Shown in pieces: positions 39,901-47,067 of a stretch of DNA of 64,000 nucleotides. Both the position numbers and the translations under genes were made by a program. This stretch comes from Chionis minor. Its lineage: Eukaryota > Chordata > Aves > Charadriiformes > Chionididae. The stretch's first letter is position 1. Each line of letters opens with the position of its first letter. Under the pieces are notes generated by a model. The model did not search any database, was not told the DNA's origin, and saw only the letters and a list, made by a program, of their open reading frames with translations. Location: contig VZSF01000634.1 in the NCBI GenBank assembly GCA_013398295.1, positions 934,366 to 998,365 on the forward strand. Direction: 5' to 3'.

Positions 39901-41164
39901 ACCACAGGCAAACAGTATTTTGTCCAGATAAAATTCATTCTGTGGGCACTCCAGAACCAACCTATCCTCCAGCATCACTCGCGCAATTCCCGGCTACCAG
40001 AGAGCGGATTCCCACCAAACCTCTCTACAGGGAGCTCAGCAAATCCCTCTGGAGGCTCCAAACCTAGTGACAGGTGCTGGAGCCGTCGCTTTGGCAGACG
40101 CATTAAGGCCAGAATGATGGACTAGACAAAGAAGATAAGAGTTCAGCAACGGAGTAAGATGTGTCCTCAGCCTTCCCTACGGAGATCTCTCCATGGGCTA
40201 AGGTGTCGTCCTCCCACAGTTAGACATTTATGTAAGGAGGACAAATGAGGGGGGATACACATATTAATTGTGCTTGCCTTTCTGGTCTTCTGGCAGCTCT
40301 GGCCAGAGGAACGGAGGGCTGGTCAGCAGGCTCAGAAAAGCCAATTCTTCCTCCTCCCCCCCAGTTTTTAGGAGCTCTGTGCTGCAGCACCTATCAGCCC
40401 CAAACAAGCTGGCAAGACTCTTCTAGTCACAGATCAATCTCTTAAGAAGGCGGGTGTGTTCCCTTGCAAAGGCAACGGGCAGCAGACAGTATGGTGACAA
40501 ACTTTCCTAAAGGACCCCTTGCCTCTCTGTTCCCTTTCCGGACAGACGCTCCTGCCGACTAGAGAGTGGAGCCACATCTCAGAGCCTGCCCAAACATCCT
40601 CTCCAAGTTCTGTTGGCATTTTTACTGCTTCACATGTAGAACGACACAGGACTAGTTTTTTACAGCCACAGGGAACGTCGGGGAGAAGAAATGGAATAGA
40701 CGTGACGCAGCTGAACTCCCCAATCCAGCCCACTCCATTCCCCTCGCTGCTGCGAGCCGCAGCGCCAATTCAAGGCTACTCTAATTCTAGACAGCAAAAG
40801 GGGGAAGGAAATAGGCACGACGACTTCTCAGCGCTCCTCAAAGCCAAGAGCTGCCCCTTGCTTGCACAGAGACACCCGCGAGCGGCCGGCGGCGCGGCGG
40901 GAACACCAGCGGGCACCACTGGCGGAGAGGGATGTCCAGGCAGCGCGATGCGGCCGGGCACAGAGCGGGTCACTCACCTTGGAGCTGGGCAGACAGCGCT
41001 TCCTGCTGCTGTTTGTATTTCTGGGCCAGGGCTTCGGCGTTCCGCACCTTTTGCTGCAAGTGGTGGCACATGAAAACTCCCGAGCCCAAACACGCCACCG
41101 TCACCAGGCAGAAGCCGGTCTGCAAAAGCCCCTTCTGCCTCCGGGAGCACATGCCGGTGCCCAT
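6877..41164 (-). CDS. GOLIM4: Golgi integral membrane protein 4-like (GPP130 family), 14 coding exons, 605 aa
   Basis: Coding exons, 5' to 3' on the minus strand: 41164-40978, 33571-33497, 32223-32174, 29773-29720, 25540-25390, 22195-22113, 18061-17906, 17773-17495, 16803-16646, 13009-12801, 10129-10062, 9752-9588, 8483-8412, 6987-6877. All have AG acceptors and GT donors; total 1818 bases, no internal stop. The product has a short basic cytosolic tail (1-12), one signal anchor (about 13-33), a lumenal coiled coil (about 35-215), a Pro/Gln-rich diverged middle (about 220-400) and an acidic tail with [14 protein letters not shown] at 501-514. Human GPP130 is a cis-Golgi type II protein of 696 residues linked to endosome-to-Golgi cycling and manganese-induced turnover. 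The coiled coil ([30 protein letters not shown]) matches that family closely; the rest is shorter and diverged. I infer a GOLIM4 paralogue; a fast-evolving orthologue is possible. Family call is firm, the last two exon joins less so. Confidence 0.85.
8412..8483 (-). CDS. GOLIM4: GOLIM4-like exon 13: acidic tail
   Basis: Residues 546-569 ([20 protein letters not shown], then EQEI). The acceptor is tttttcag|GATGC. The donor is inferred as AAATT|gtacga because it alone joins the last exon in the acidic frame; it is a weak donor. A second GT (CCAAG|gttctt, 8397-8396) looks more standard but would put the last exon out of frame, leading to an early stop. Confidence 0.7.
9588..9752 (-). CDS. GOLIM4: GOLIM4-like exon 12: conserved acidic motif
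   Basis: Residues 491-545. [20 protein letters not shown] then AE matches the signature acidic stretch of human GPP130 ([15 protein letters not shown]). The rest is a Glu/Lys-rich tail ending [10 protein letters not shown]. The acceptor is cttgtccag|ATGCC and the donor TGAAG|gtgact; symmetric phase 0-0. This exon gives the firmest family assignment in the C-terminal half. Confidence 0.92.
10062..10129 (-). CDS. GOLIM4: GOLIM4-like exon 11: acidic lumenal tail
   Basis: Completes Asp468 and encodes residues 469-490 ([20 protein letters not shown], then PM). The acceptor is cctggcag|ATGCA and the donor CGATG|gtgagt. Of the three frames only this one reads through, which confirms the phase of the preceding exon. 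It leads directly into the conserved acidic exon. Confidence 0.83.
12801..13009 (-). CDS. GOLIM4: GOLIM4-like exon 10: Lys/Glu/Gln-rich lumenal segment
   Basis: Codon 398 completes as Ser, then residues 399-467 ([20 protein letters not shown] start, [10 protein letters not shown] end) and one base of codon 468. The acidic end suits the GPP130 tail. The acceptor is tgtcgcag|CTGGA and the donor AATGG|gtacgg. A second frame is also open through the exon (Arg/Lys-rich), which limits certainty; phase to exons 9 and 11 supports the acidic frame. Confidence 0.75.
13356..13403. repeat. Short tandem duplication, 28-base period
   Basis: The block catacccagatatacaaatc occurs twice, 28 bases apart, within an intron of the GOLIM4-like gene. 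Confidence 0.75.
15538..15750 (+). mobile_element. CR1 LINE fragment, 3' end missing
   Basis: Begins gaggagcggccgaggg and runs through cagcctggagaagaggaggc to gtggatattaggaaaaat, the same block seen at 53200-53405. The usual later parts (the attggaacaggctgccca block and tail) are absent, so the copy has lost its 3' end. It lies in intron 9, antisense to the gene. Confidence 0.85.
16646..16803 (-). CDS. GOLIM4: GOLIM4-like exon 9: diverged lumenal segment with two candidate donors
   Basis: Residues 346-397 plus two bases of codon 398. It begins [16 protein letters not shown] and ends SNRLQMQ. The acceptor is gtctgcag|GATGT. The donor chosen, CAAAG|gttggt at 16645-16644, is weak but gives the right phase for the acidic frame of the next exon. 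A stronger-looking site, GGAAG|gtaccg at 16598-16597, would extend the exon by 47 bases and shift the next exon into another open frame. Confidence 0.7.
17495..17773 (-). CDS. GOLIM4: GOLIM4-like exon 8: diverged Pro/Gln/Asn-rich lumenal segment
   Basis: Residues 253-345, the longest exon (279 bases), symmetric phase 0-0. It begins [14 protein letters not shown] and ends MNSLPNGNP. It is rich in Pro, Gln, Asn and Ser, looks disordered, and I see no direct counterpart in human GPP130. The acceptor is ccttgcag|GGTTT and the donor ACCCA|gtgagt. It is separated from the preceding exon by only 132 bases. Support is open frame, splice sites and phase rather than homology. Confidence 0.78.
17906..18061 (-). 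CDS. GOLIM4: GOLIM4-like exon 7: end of coiled coil and stem
   Basis: Residues 201-252. [20 protein letters not shown] aligns with TQVAEYKQLKDTLNRIPSLR of human GPP130; then comes a Gly/Gln stretch and [20 protein letters not shown]. The acceptor is cccctcag|GCACA and the donor AGAAG|gtgtgg. It is symmetric, phase 0-0. A CR1 insertion ends about 44 bases upstream of the acceptor in the gene's direction. Confidence 0.87.
18106..18500 (+). mobile_element. CR1 LINE 3' fragment next to a splice acceptor
   Basis: Starts gaagagaggctgagggactt, continues through cagcctggagaaga-like sequence and gcacaggctgcccagagagg, and ends ccctggggattctgtgatt. It is antisense to the GOLIM4-like gene and ends about 44 bases from the acceptor of the exon at 17906-18061. 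Confidence 0.92.
22113..22195 (-). CDS. GOLIM4: GOLIM4-like exon 6: coiled coil
   Basis: Residues 173-200 ([20 protein letters not shown], then HSQLLNAQ), aligning with ETVYNLREENRQLRKAHQDI of human GPP130. The acceptor is tcttgcag|ATACA and the donor CCCAG|gtaatc, phase 0. The next family segment, about 28 residues, is not seen in the 4.05 kb intron that follows. Confidence 0.92.
23430..23712 (+). mobile_element. CR1 LINE 3' fragment
   Basis: Contains ggaggtttaagttggatatt, caggctgcccagggacatgg, gttggactcaatgat and ctcttccaacctaggcaa, ending attctatga. It is 5'-truncated, in intron 5, antisense to the gene. It resembles the copy at 53188-53605 in its later half. Confidence 0.9.
25390..25540 (-). 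CDS. GOLIM4: GOLIM4-like exon 5: coiled coil
   Basis: Residues 123-172 plus one base of codon 173. It begins [14 protein letters not shown] and includes [16 protein letters not shown], which aligns with HKQKYLQLQQEKEQEL of human GPP130. The acceptor is cattcag|AACCA and the donor GCAGG|gtgagt. The heptad pattern is continuous and Gln/Lys/Glu-rich. Confidence 0.92.
28813..28837. repeat. Poly(A) simple repeat
   Basis: An uninterrupted run of A of over twenty bases within intron 4, without an attached recognisable retroelement. Confidence 0.8.
29720..29773 (-). CDS. GOLIM4: GOLIM4-like exon 4: coiled coil
   Basis: Residues 105-122 ([18 protein letters not shown]), matching the QDSNSRYSALNVQHQMLK region of GPP130. 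The acceptor is tttccag|CAAGA and the donor TGAAG|gtaagg. It is a symmetric phase 0-0 exon of 54 bases, so skipping it would keep the frame. Confidence 0.92.
30250..30992 (+). mobile_element. CR1 LINE, longest fragment in the window
   Basis: About 740 bases of CR1 ORF2 3' part and tail. Landmarks in order: gagagggacttgggggtgtt, gattctgcccctctgctccg, aggacatggacctgttggag, cagcctggagaagg, gagaagctgtggctgcccca, ggccaggttggacggggctt, ccttccaacccaaaccactc and tail gattctatgat. It is in intron 3, antisense to the GOLIM4-like gene. Frame is broken by indels (for example around 30390-30420 a block of the usual sequence is missing). Confidence 0.93.
32174..32223 (-). CDS. GOLIM4: GOLIM4-like exon 3: coiled coil
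   Basis: Residues 88-104 ([17 protein letters not shown]), nearly the same as the human [15 protein letters not shown] stretch. The acceptor is tttctag|ATTTC and the donor AGAAG|gtaggc. It ends in phase 0. At 50 bases it is a small exon, but the match is clear. Confidence 0.93.
33497..33571 (-). CDS. GOLIM4: GOLIM4-like exon 2: coiled coil
   Basis: Residues 63-87 ([20 protein letters not shown], then KKTKE). This is among the best-conserved stretches of GPP130. The acceptor reads tccctag|TTGTG and the donor GGAAG|gtgagt; the split codons at both ends (G|TT Val63, G|AT Asp88) join neighbouring exons correctly. The 7.4 kb first intron lies upstream. Confidence 0.93.
34291..34358. repeat. 17-base minisatellite, four copies
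   Basis: Unit gggatgaggctgctcca repeated four times, the last with a changed end, within intron 1. Confidence 0.92.
34777..34990 (+). mobile_element. CR1 LINE 3' fragment
   Basis: Starts ggaagaaattcctgcctgtg, contains gagaagctgtggctgcccca and ggccaggttggacggggctt, and ends ccgttctgtgattctgtg. It is closely similar to the last third of the copy at 30250-30992, so the same CR1 subfamily. Intron 1, antisense to the gene. Confidence 0.92.
37728..37842 (+). mobile_element. CR1 LINE 3' end, short
   Basis: Contains gcttggagcaacctggtcta, gtgggaggtgtccctgcc and ggtcccttccaacctcaacc, ending in ccatgatcc. Only the last ~115 bases of CR1 remain. Intron 1, antisense to the gene. Confidence 0.85.
40978..41164 (-). 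CDS. GOLIM4: GOLIM4-like exon 1: cytosolic tail, signal anchor, start of coiled coil
   Basis: Residues 1-62 plus the first base of codon 63. It begins [12 protein letters not shown], close to the MGNGMCSR start of human GPP130, which fixes the start codon. Residues 13-33 are hydrophobic ([13 protein letters not shown] core) and form the single membrane anchor, with basic residues on the cytosolic side as expected for type II topology. Residues from 36 on ([20 protein letters not shown]) begin the lumenal coiled coil. The donor is CCAAG|gtgagt at 40977-40976. The exon lies inside a CpG island. Confidence 0.92.
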
Positions 41165-41515
41165 GGCGGGGCCGAAGCAGAAGGATGCAGCGCTGCCCCT
41201 CCGGCGTCGCTAACGCATTCGATTATTTTTTCCCCCCCTCCAAACCCCTCTTTTCCTCCGCAAATTCGCCGATCCCTGGGCAAAGGCGCGATCCCAGTCT
41301 CGCCTTCGCCCCTCTCCAGCCCTCAGCGCAGGGAAAGACCCTCCGGCGCCCCTTTATTCCTCGCCGCCCCCCGGGACGAAGCCGGCGGCCGGGAGGAGCA
41401 GCCGAGGGACCGGCAGCCGCATCCTTCGGTCGCCGGCGGCTCCGGGGGACCGGCCCGGGAGGCGGCCGGCGCGGGGCTGCCTGGGCGGAGGGCGAGGGGA
41501 GCCGGCGGAGGGGAG

Positions 41516-41543
41516 AGAGGAGGAGGAGGAGGAGGAGGAGGAA
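41516..41543. repeat. (GGA)n tract upstream of the GOLIM4-like start
   Basis: About nine uninterrupted GGA/AGG units on the plus strand (TCC on the gene strand), about 350 bases upstream of the start codon, within the CpG island. Purine-pyrimidine mirror tracts of this kind are often polymorphic in length. Confidence 0.85.
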
Positions 41544-42037
41544 AACTTTTGCTTCCCATGTGNCGAGCATGGCCCCGGGGCTGGTGTGGGGTGTCCCGTC
41601 CCACCCCACCGCACCGCGGTCGTGTGTGTCCCCCGCCCCCAGCAGGCTTGAGCCGCCACCGTCTCCCCCGTGTTGGTTTTCCCTTCCCTTTCCTAAACTG
41701 ACACCCCCCCCAGCCTCAGCTGGCAGGAGACGCGAGGGACACCTGGACTCGTTAACAGGAGGACACCTTCCAGTGGTCTCTTTGGAGGCTTAGGGGTTTT
41801 TAAGAGCTCTGGTTTCTTGGGGGGAAATACAAGCGAGTGAGGACAGTACGAAGAGAAGGGCGGGAGGTGGGTTTGGCTTTTCCCAGGTGTTCTCGGCAGC
41901 TTGGCCTCTGCCGCGCAGCCGCCTGTCCTGCGGGCTCTGCTCTGCTGGCAGAGACACCCGTCGTGCCACCCGTCTATCCCGGTACGTGGCGCGCGGCCGT
42001 GTCATTAGCAGACGGCAGGAATGGCAGAACAGTCCAA

Positions 42038-42182
42038 CTTCCCCATCCCTGGAAGCGTTCCGGCTCAGGTTGGACGGGGCTTTGAGCAACCTGGTGTAGG
42101 TGAAGATGGCCCTGCTCATTGCGGAGGGGTTGGGGCCTTTAAAGGTCCCTTCCAACCCAACCCATTCCATGATCCCATAGTT
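42038..42182 (+). mobile_element. CR1 LINE 3' end, short
   Basis: Contains ccatccctggaagcgttccg, ggttggacggggctttgagc, aaggtcccttccaacccaac and ends ccatgatcccatag. A 5'-truncated 3' end upstream of the GOLIM4-like promoter. Confidence 0.88.
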
Positions 42183-45100
42183 CCTGGGACAGCCAAAGCG
42201 TTCTGGAGCCTTGCCCGTGTTCCGAGCTTAGATCTACTATTGAAGACCCCCGGGTTTATAATGAATCTTGCCTGTACCAACAGCCCGACTGCCGGGTTGG
42301 CTCATCTGTTATCTGAGCTCATAAGGATACTTCCCCCGGAATTCTGCCAAGTTCCATATTTCAAGCATCTGGGGGATAAGCAACAATCATAACAATTCCT
42401 CAGTAGGAAGTGCCCTCCAAGAATCACGCACACTTTTCTAAATGTAAGTCAAATGAGCTTTACAGCCCTGCTGGGAAAGCGCTGAATGACATTCCTCTGC
42501 CACCCGAATTTGCAGATGGGAAAACTGAGGCACAGCATTCCTGCAAGGTTATGATAGGTTATGATTTATCTGAAGCAACTACAGGGGTTTTTTTCCAAAC
42601 ATTTTAAGTTGATTTGGTATTTGAGGTGTTTGCCAGAGCGAGGGTGAGACTCAGCCTGCTGGAAATTGGGCGATTTGGCTAACGGTCCTGGCTCTGAGCA
42701 CAGGCTCCAGAAAAAATTATAGACTTTCCTTAATGAATTAACTGATTGCTCCAGACTTAAACTCTTGAGCAGAAAATAGCTGAGAGCTATTCACTGAGCT
42801 GCTTCACTCTGGAAACCGGAACACCACTAATGTGATGCTTCACGCAGGCTACGTCTGCCATGGATCAGCGGGATGTAGGAGCAGGGATAATCGAGGATTC
42901 ACGTATCCTCATGCACCAGCCGTTCCACTTCCCCTGTGGAGGGCGTGCTCCAGGCAGCCTTACTGTCCAACTGCTGCTTCACAGAGATGTCCTGGGCGGT
43001 TGTTGGATGCTTCAGCATCTCCCCAGGCTGTTTGTCCATCTCTCCAGGAGCTGGAATGTCTTTTGTCTGCATCCTGGGGACTGAGGAGGCAGCCTGTGGG
43101 ATGAAGGATTTGAGTCTCAGTTTTGCCTCTATTCAGCACATTCTCTTTTTTAATTTTTTTCTTTTTTTTTTTTTTCCCCCTCCTGCTCTCATTGATTACT
43201 TCCTCATGTGCTGGTTCCTGCCTGAGAAACACTAGGAATTTCTGAGGTTTTGACGGAGAGGAGTCTGAAAAAGGTTAAAATCCTGAATTAGGGAATGTCT
43301 ATCTGGAAAAGATTTGATTGATAAAGTTTCTGTGATCTAGCACTTCACTCTTCTACACTGTGAGAAACGCAGTCATAGGTTTAGCTCCATATTTCTGCAC
43401 CAGATCTGCGGCCAGATGAATAGCACAGCCCAGCAAAGAGCCGAAGGGTTTGCTTCCTGCTCGTGCTTTGCCAGTATTTATGTTATGCAGCCCGCTAGTG
43501 AAATCCCAGTAACCCGAAAGCTGATCCCGCCTTCCCTGCAGTTTCAGCCCTGTTTGTCCTCATCAAAAAAACATAAGGGCCCATGGCTTTAGCTGCTCTT
43601 ATAGGGTATTTTCCATTTTTCAGGAACAGCTAAACCACTGCAGGACCCCAAAGAGATGGGGTATCTCAGTAGAGCACTCATAATAAACAGCCAAATTCAG
43701 AGGGAGCTTGTTCACAAAGATGGGAAAATGACAGCAACGAGACTGGACTTCCTTCTCCTAAGGAACATCCCCCCGTAACTGAAGTCTCCGTTCTAAGACC
43801 CATGGCACAAACCCCCACCTGCGGAGAGTTCGTTTTTATTCTGCCTAATTTGTGTTTCCTGTTTTAGTCTGACTAGGTCTGTGTGCTCACCTGACTGGGA
43901 CAGACCAGAAGCTCTCTTTGCCAAAGATTTCTACGCACCAGATGAAAAGGGGACATCTTGATGATTTTGCGAGACCTGGTTTGGATATTTACCTGCTGTC
44001 CACTTTTGCATTTTTCTCTTTTAACCATGCATTTTTTTCTCAAAAGGGGCTGTCACATCAACCAGCTCAGAGGTTACTTCCTTGAACAAATTACTACAAC
44101 ATCCCACATCTCTAAAGGCCTACACAGCCACTAGGCACGAACATTTTTGGGAAGATACAGAGGAGAGAAGCACCCCGAGCTAAACAAATTGACCATAGGT
44201 GACAGCTCTCTTCAAATCCAACTCAAAATGCTTTGTGCCTCAGGGATTATCTGATCATCTCCTTTTGCTTCCTCTAATCCAATGGGTGATCACGTCTGAC
44301 GATAGCTTTAAAATAATAATCTGAACAAAACAAGCAATTCCCATGGGAAAGCTCAGGCTGTATGTACTTGTAAAGAAAATGCCACTTTTTCCCCATGTAG
44401 AGCAAGCCCTGAGTATTAACCATCTGCACAAATATTGCAGTTCTGGAAAGCTCCATCCTTTTAATCAGAGCTTTGGATTTCATAGCAGGCGTGTAATCGG
44501 CTGTGGGAGTGTTTTCAGCCAGGTTATGTAAATGCTGTCAAGAACCCAAGAGTCTGAAAAGACACATGTAAGAAACGAAGCTAGCAGGAGGCAGAGGGGA
44601 GTCTGTATGGCTTAGGGGTTGCTGTTTCACAACAGTTTTTTAAAAACCTACTGATCAAATTGACAACATCCCCAACCCATTGAAACTGGGCAAGCAGGAC
44701 ACTGTAGCCCTACAGCCTTTATGTGTGTTGCAGGTGCCAGGCAGGGAGACCCACCGTAGGAATCTTGTGCAGGAATGTTGGAGGGTAGAGGGTGAGCAGG
44801 AGAGGAACTTCAGGCAGGAGTCGAGTGTACGAGAAACAACAGGCACGAGTGTTTAAAAAATAAAGTTTTCTCAAGTGAGCTTCTGTGCATGTATGTGCGT
44901 GGATTTACAGCGTTAGAAGCGTCTGCGTGTCATGCGTCTCCTGGAGGTACCTGCCCTACCACGCACAGAAATCCCCAATTAATTTCTTGCAGGAGTGAAA
45001 GTGCCCTGAATTAAACAATTCCTTGGGGCAGCTCTCATCTCAGTCTCTCCAAGGTTAAGGGGTGGGAAAGCTGAACCATTCTTTCCTTCCCGTAACAAGA

Positions 45101-46907
45101 AGTGACAGCTTCTAATTAGGATCCATTAGAGGGTGCCCCGGGGAACCTATGGGACCACTTTTCAGAATGCATTGTTGAAATTATTTTTTGTCTGAGGATG
45201 GCATGTTGGCTCAGCCAGCTCGGTTATCTTCCCCAAGCCTACGTATGGACTTTGAGTCGCCTCGCCGCTGTGCCTAAAAGTTGGCATATGAGATCTCAAG
45301 AAATCTTGATGCTCTCGCAGCCTTGTCAGACCTTAGAAACAGGCACTGGGCAAACCGTGGGCATGTCTGTAATATAAGAGAATGGGAATGGGGGGAACAT
45401 TATGAGCATAAACCCTGACTTTTTGAGGTACAAAGTTCTAGGGTCAAACTCATCCTCTAGGATACTATTCCATAGGAACTGGAGCTCAAGGAGGTCTATG
45501 CTTACACCCACAACTACTGGAAGATGTGTCAACACAGCCAGGAGGCTGACACCAGTAGAAAGCCACTATCTATCTATAAAGACTGCTAAATTTAAGTCCA
45601 CGTAACATATTTTAAGTATAGGGCAATCAAGGCACAGAGTAGATAAGCTACCTCCTTGAGGACCTGAGGAACCATACGTTACCCCAGTTGAGTGTGCAGC
45701 AGCGTTCCCAGCCCTTCAGGAAGAGCACAGCTCTCTGGTAGAAAGGCCAGAGAAGCGTCTTGCACCAACACTGTCAGGGATGCTCCAAAATACATTCAGG
45801 GAGCTCAGAGAAATTTGAATCCGCCTTACTGAAAACCACCCTGATGATTTTGACTTTAGTACAGGATCCAGGCTGGGAGGAACCTGTCCTCCGTGCAGCT
45901 GAGGTCTCAAATCGATGGCACATGTGCAAGAGTAACCCTATTTGGTAAGGGCAGACACCCCTCACCCACTTCTTGTAAGACCATTCCAAGACACCCCATA
46001 CTCGGCCATGCCTATTGAGAAGCACTCATCCAAATTCCAGCCCAAAGTGGTTGATGTCTGGACATTTTGGCATGTTACTTGGTACTTAAAACATCAGCTC
46101 CCAAAATTAAAGCATTATGAGAGAAACTCATTCTTTAAAAAAACAATCTATATTCCAAGCACTTATAGTGCCAAAAAAGCTCCACAATATGAACTATTGC
46201 ATCTCAATTCCTCAGGAAAAAGAAAGCATGTTTACTTTTTTTTTTCCCCTCCTATATTTCACAGTTTGGACTCTTCCTGCGTAGAGGATACCTTGCCTTG
46301 AGTGAGAAGAAGCTGTTCTGAACCAGTCTCTCACTGGGGTTCCTTTTTAATCAAAAGGACAAAATGATGAGAAATAGTTTCAAAGTGACAAAGCAAACCA
46401 AGAAGGGGCATATTCTCCATAGAAAATGCATCACAGCACAATTAGAGCCCTGTAACTCCATCACCTCTTTGTTTTCAGTGTCTGCAACACACATGAAGCT
46501 GTTTCAAAGGAAACTGGTGCACTTCAAATACACGCAGTCTTTGCTGCCTTACCAAGATACTGACATTTTTATTAGAGCCAGGGAACATTCCAGCTTCCAA
46601 AGGTAATAAAAATGCAGTTTGCCAGAAAACAAGAGCAAACTAGCAAAGGGGTTTTTGGTTTGTTTGGGTGCTGCTAAACTTGCTGCTATGGCCTCTCTCA
46701 GTGGGGTTCCAGCATTAGCTCCCCTTGTAGGACAAAGACACCTTATATTCCTAAACTCCCCCAGGGCTGCTGCCCAAGTCTCCGCAGCTTCATGCCTTTG
46801 GGACTCAGCTGAGGATGTAACTAGCCTGTCCCCTAAGGTTGTGAACCTCTGTTCATGAACTGAAGGACCTGGGGATTCCAACTCCACGTTCTGCTCAGCC
46901 CTGGAGC
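42183..46907. other. Gene-poor stretch, nothing recognised
   Basis: Mixed composition, short open frames only, a T-rich run near 43141-43175. I found no exon with supporting splice sites and family resemblance, and no clear transposable element. Confidence 0.5.
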
Positions 46908-47067
46908 AGAGAATCATAGAATTGTAGAATGATTTAGATTGGAAGGGACCTTAAAGCCCATCCAGTCCCACCCTCCTGCCATGGGCAGGGACACCTCCCA
47001 CCAGACCACGTTGTTCCAAGCCCCGTCCAACCTGGCCTTGAACCTCTAGGGATGGGGCAGCCACAAG
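46908..47067 (-). mobile_element. CR1 LINE 3' end, minus strand
   Basis: Reads agaatcatagaattgtagaa, then gattggaagggacctt, ccatgggcagggacacctcc and ccccgtccaacctggccttg, the reverse complement of the CR1 3' end. It is the clearest CR1 copy in this window lying on the minus strand. Confidence 0.92.

Larger units (their letters stand above)
40850..41690. promoter_or_regulatory. CpG-island promoter of the GOLIM4-like gene
   Basis: A dense GC- and CpG-rich block covers coding exon 1 and about 500 bases upstream of the start codon at 41164, in contrast with AT-richer flanks. There is no clear TATA box, which fits a broad housekeeping-type promoter. The 5' UTR should lie between 41165 and roughly 41500. 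One unresolved base sits at 41563. Confidence 0.7.

Noticed and set aside
40862..41793. Plus-strand open frames of 200-280 codons over the GOLIM4-like first exon
   Set aside because: They are antisense shadows of exon 1 and the CpG island; Arg/Gly/Pro-rich composition and an N inside.
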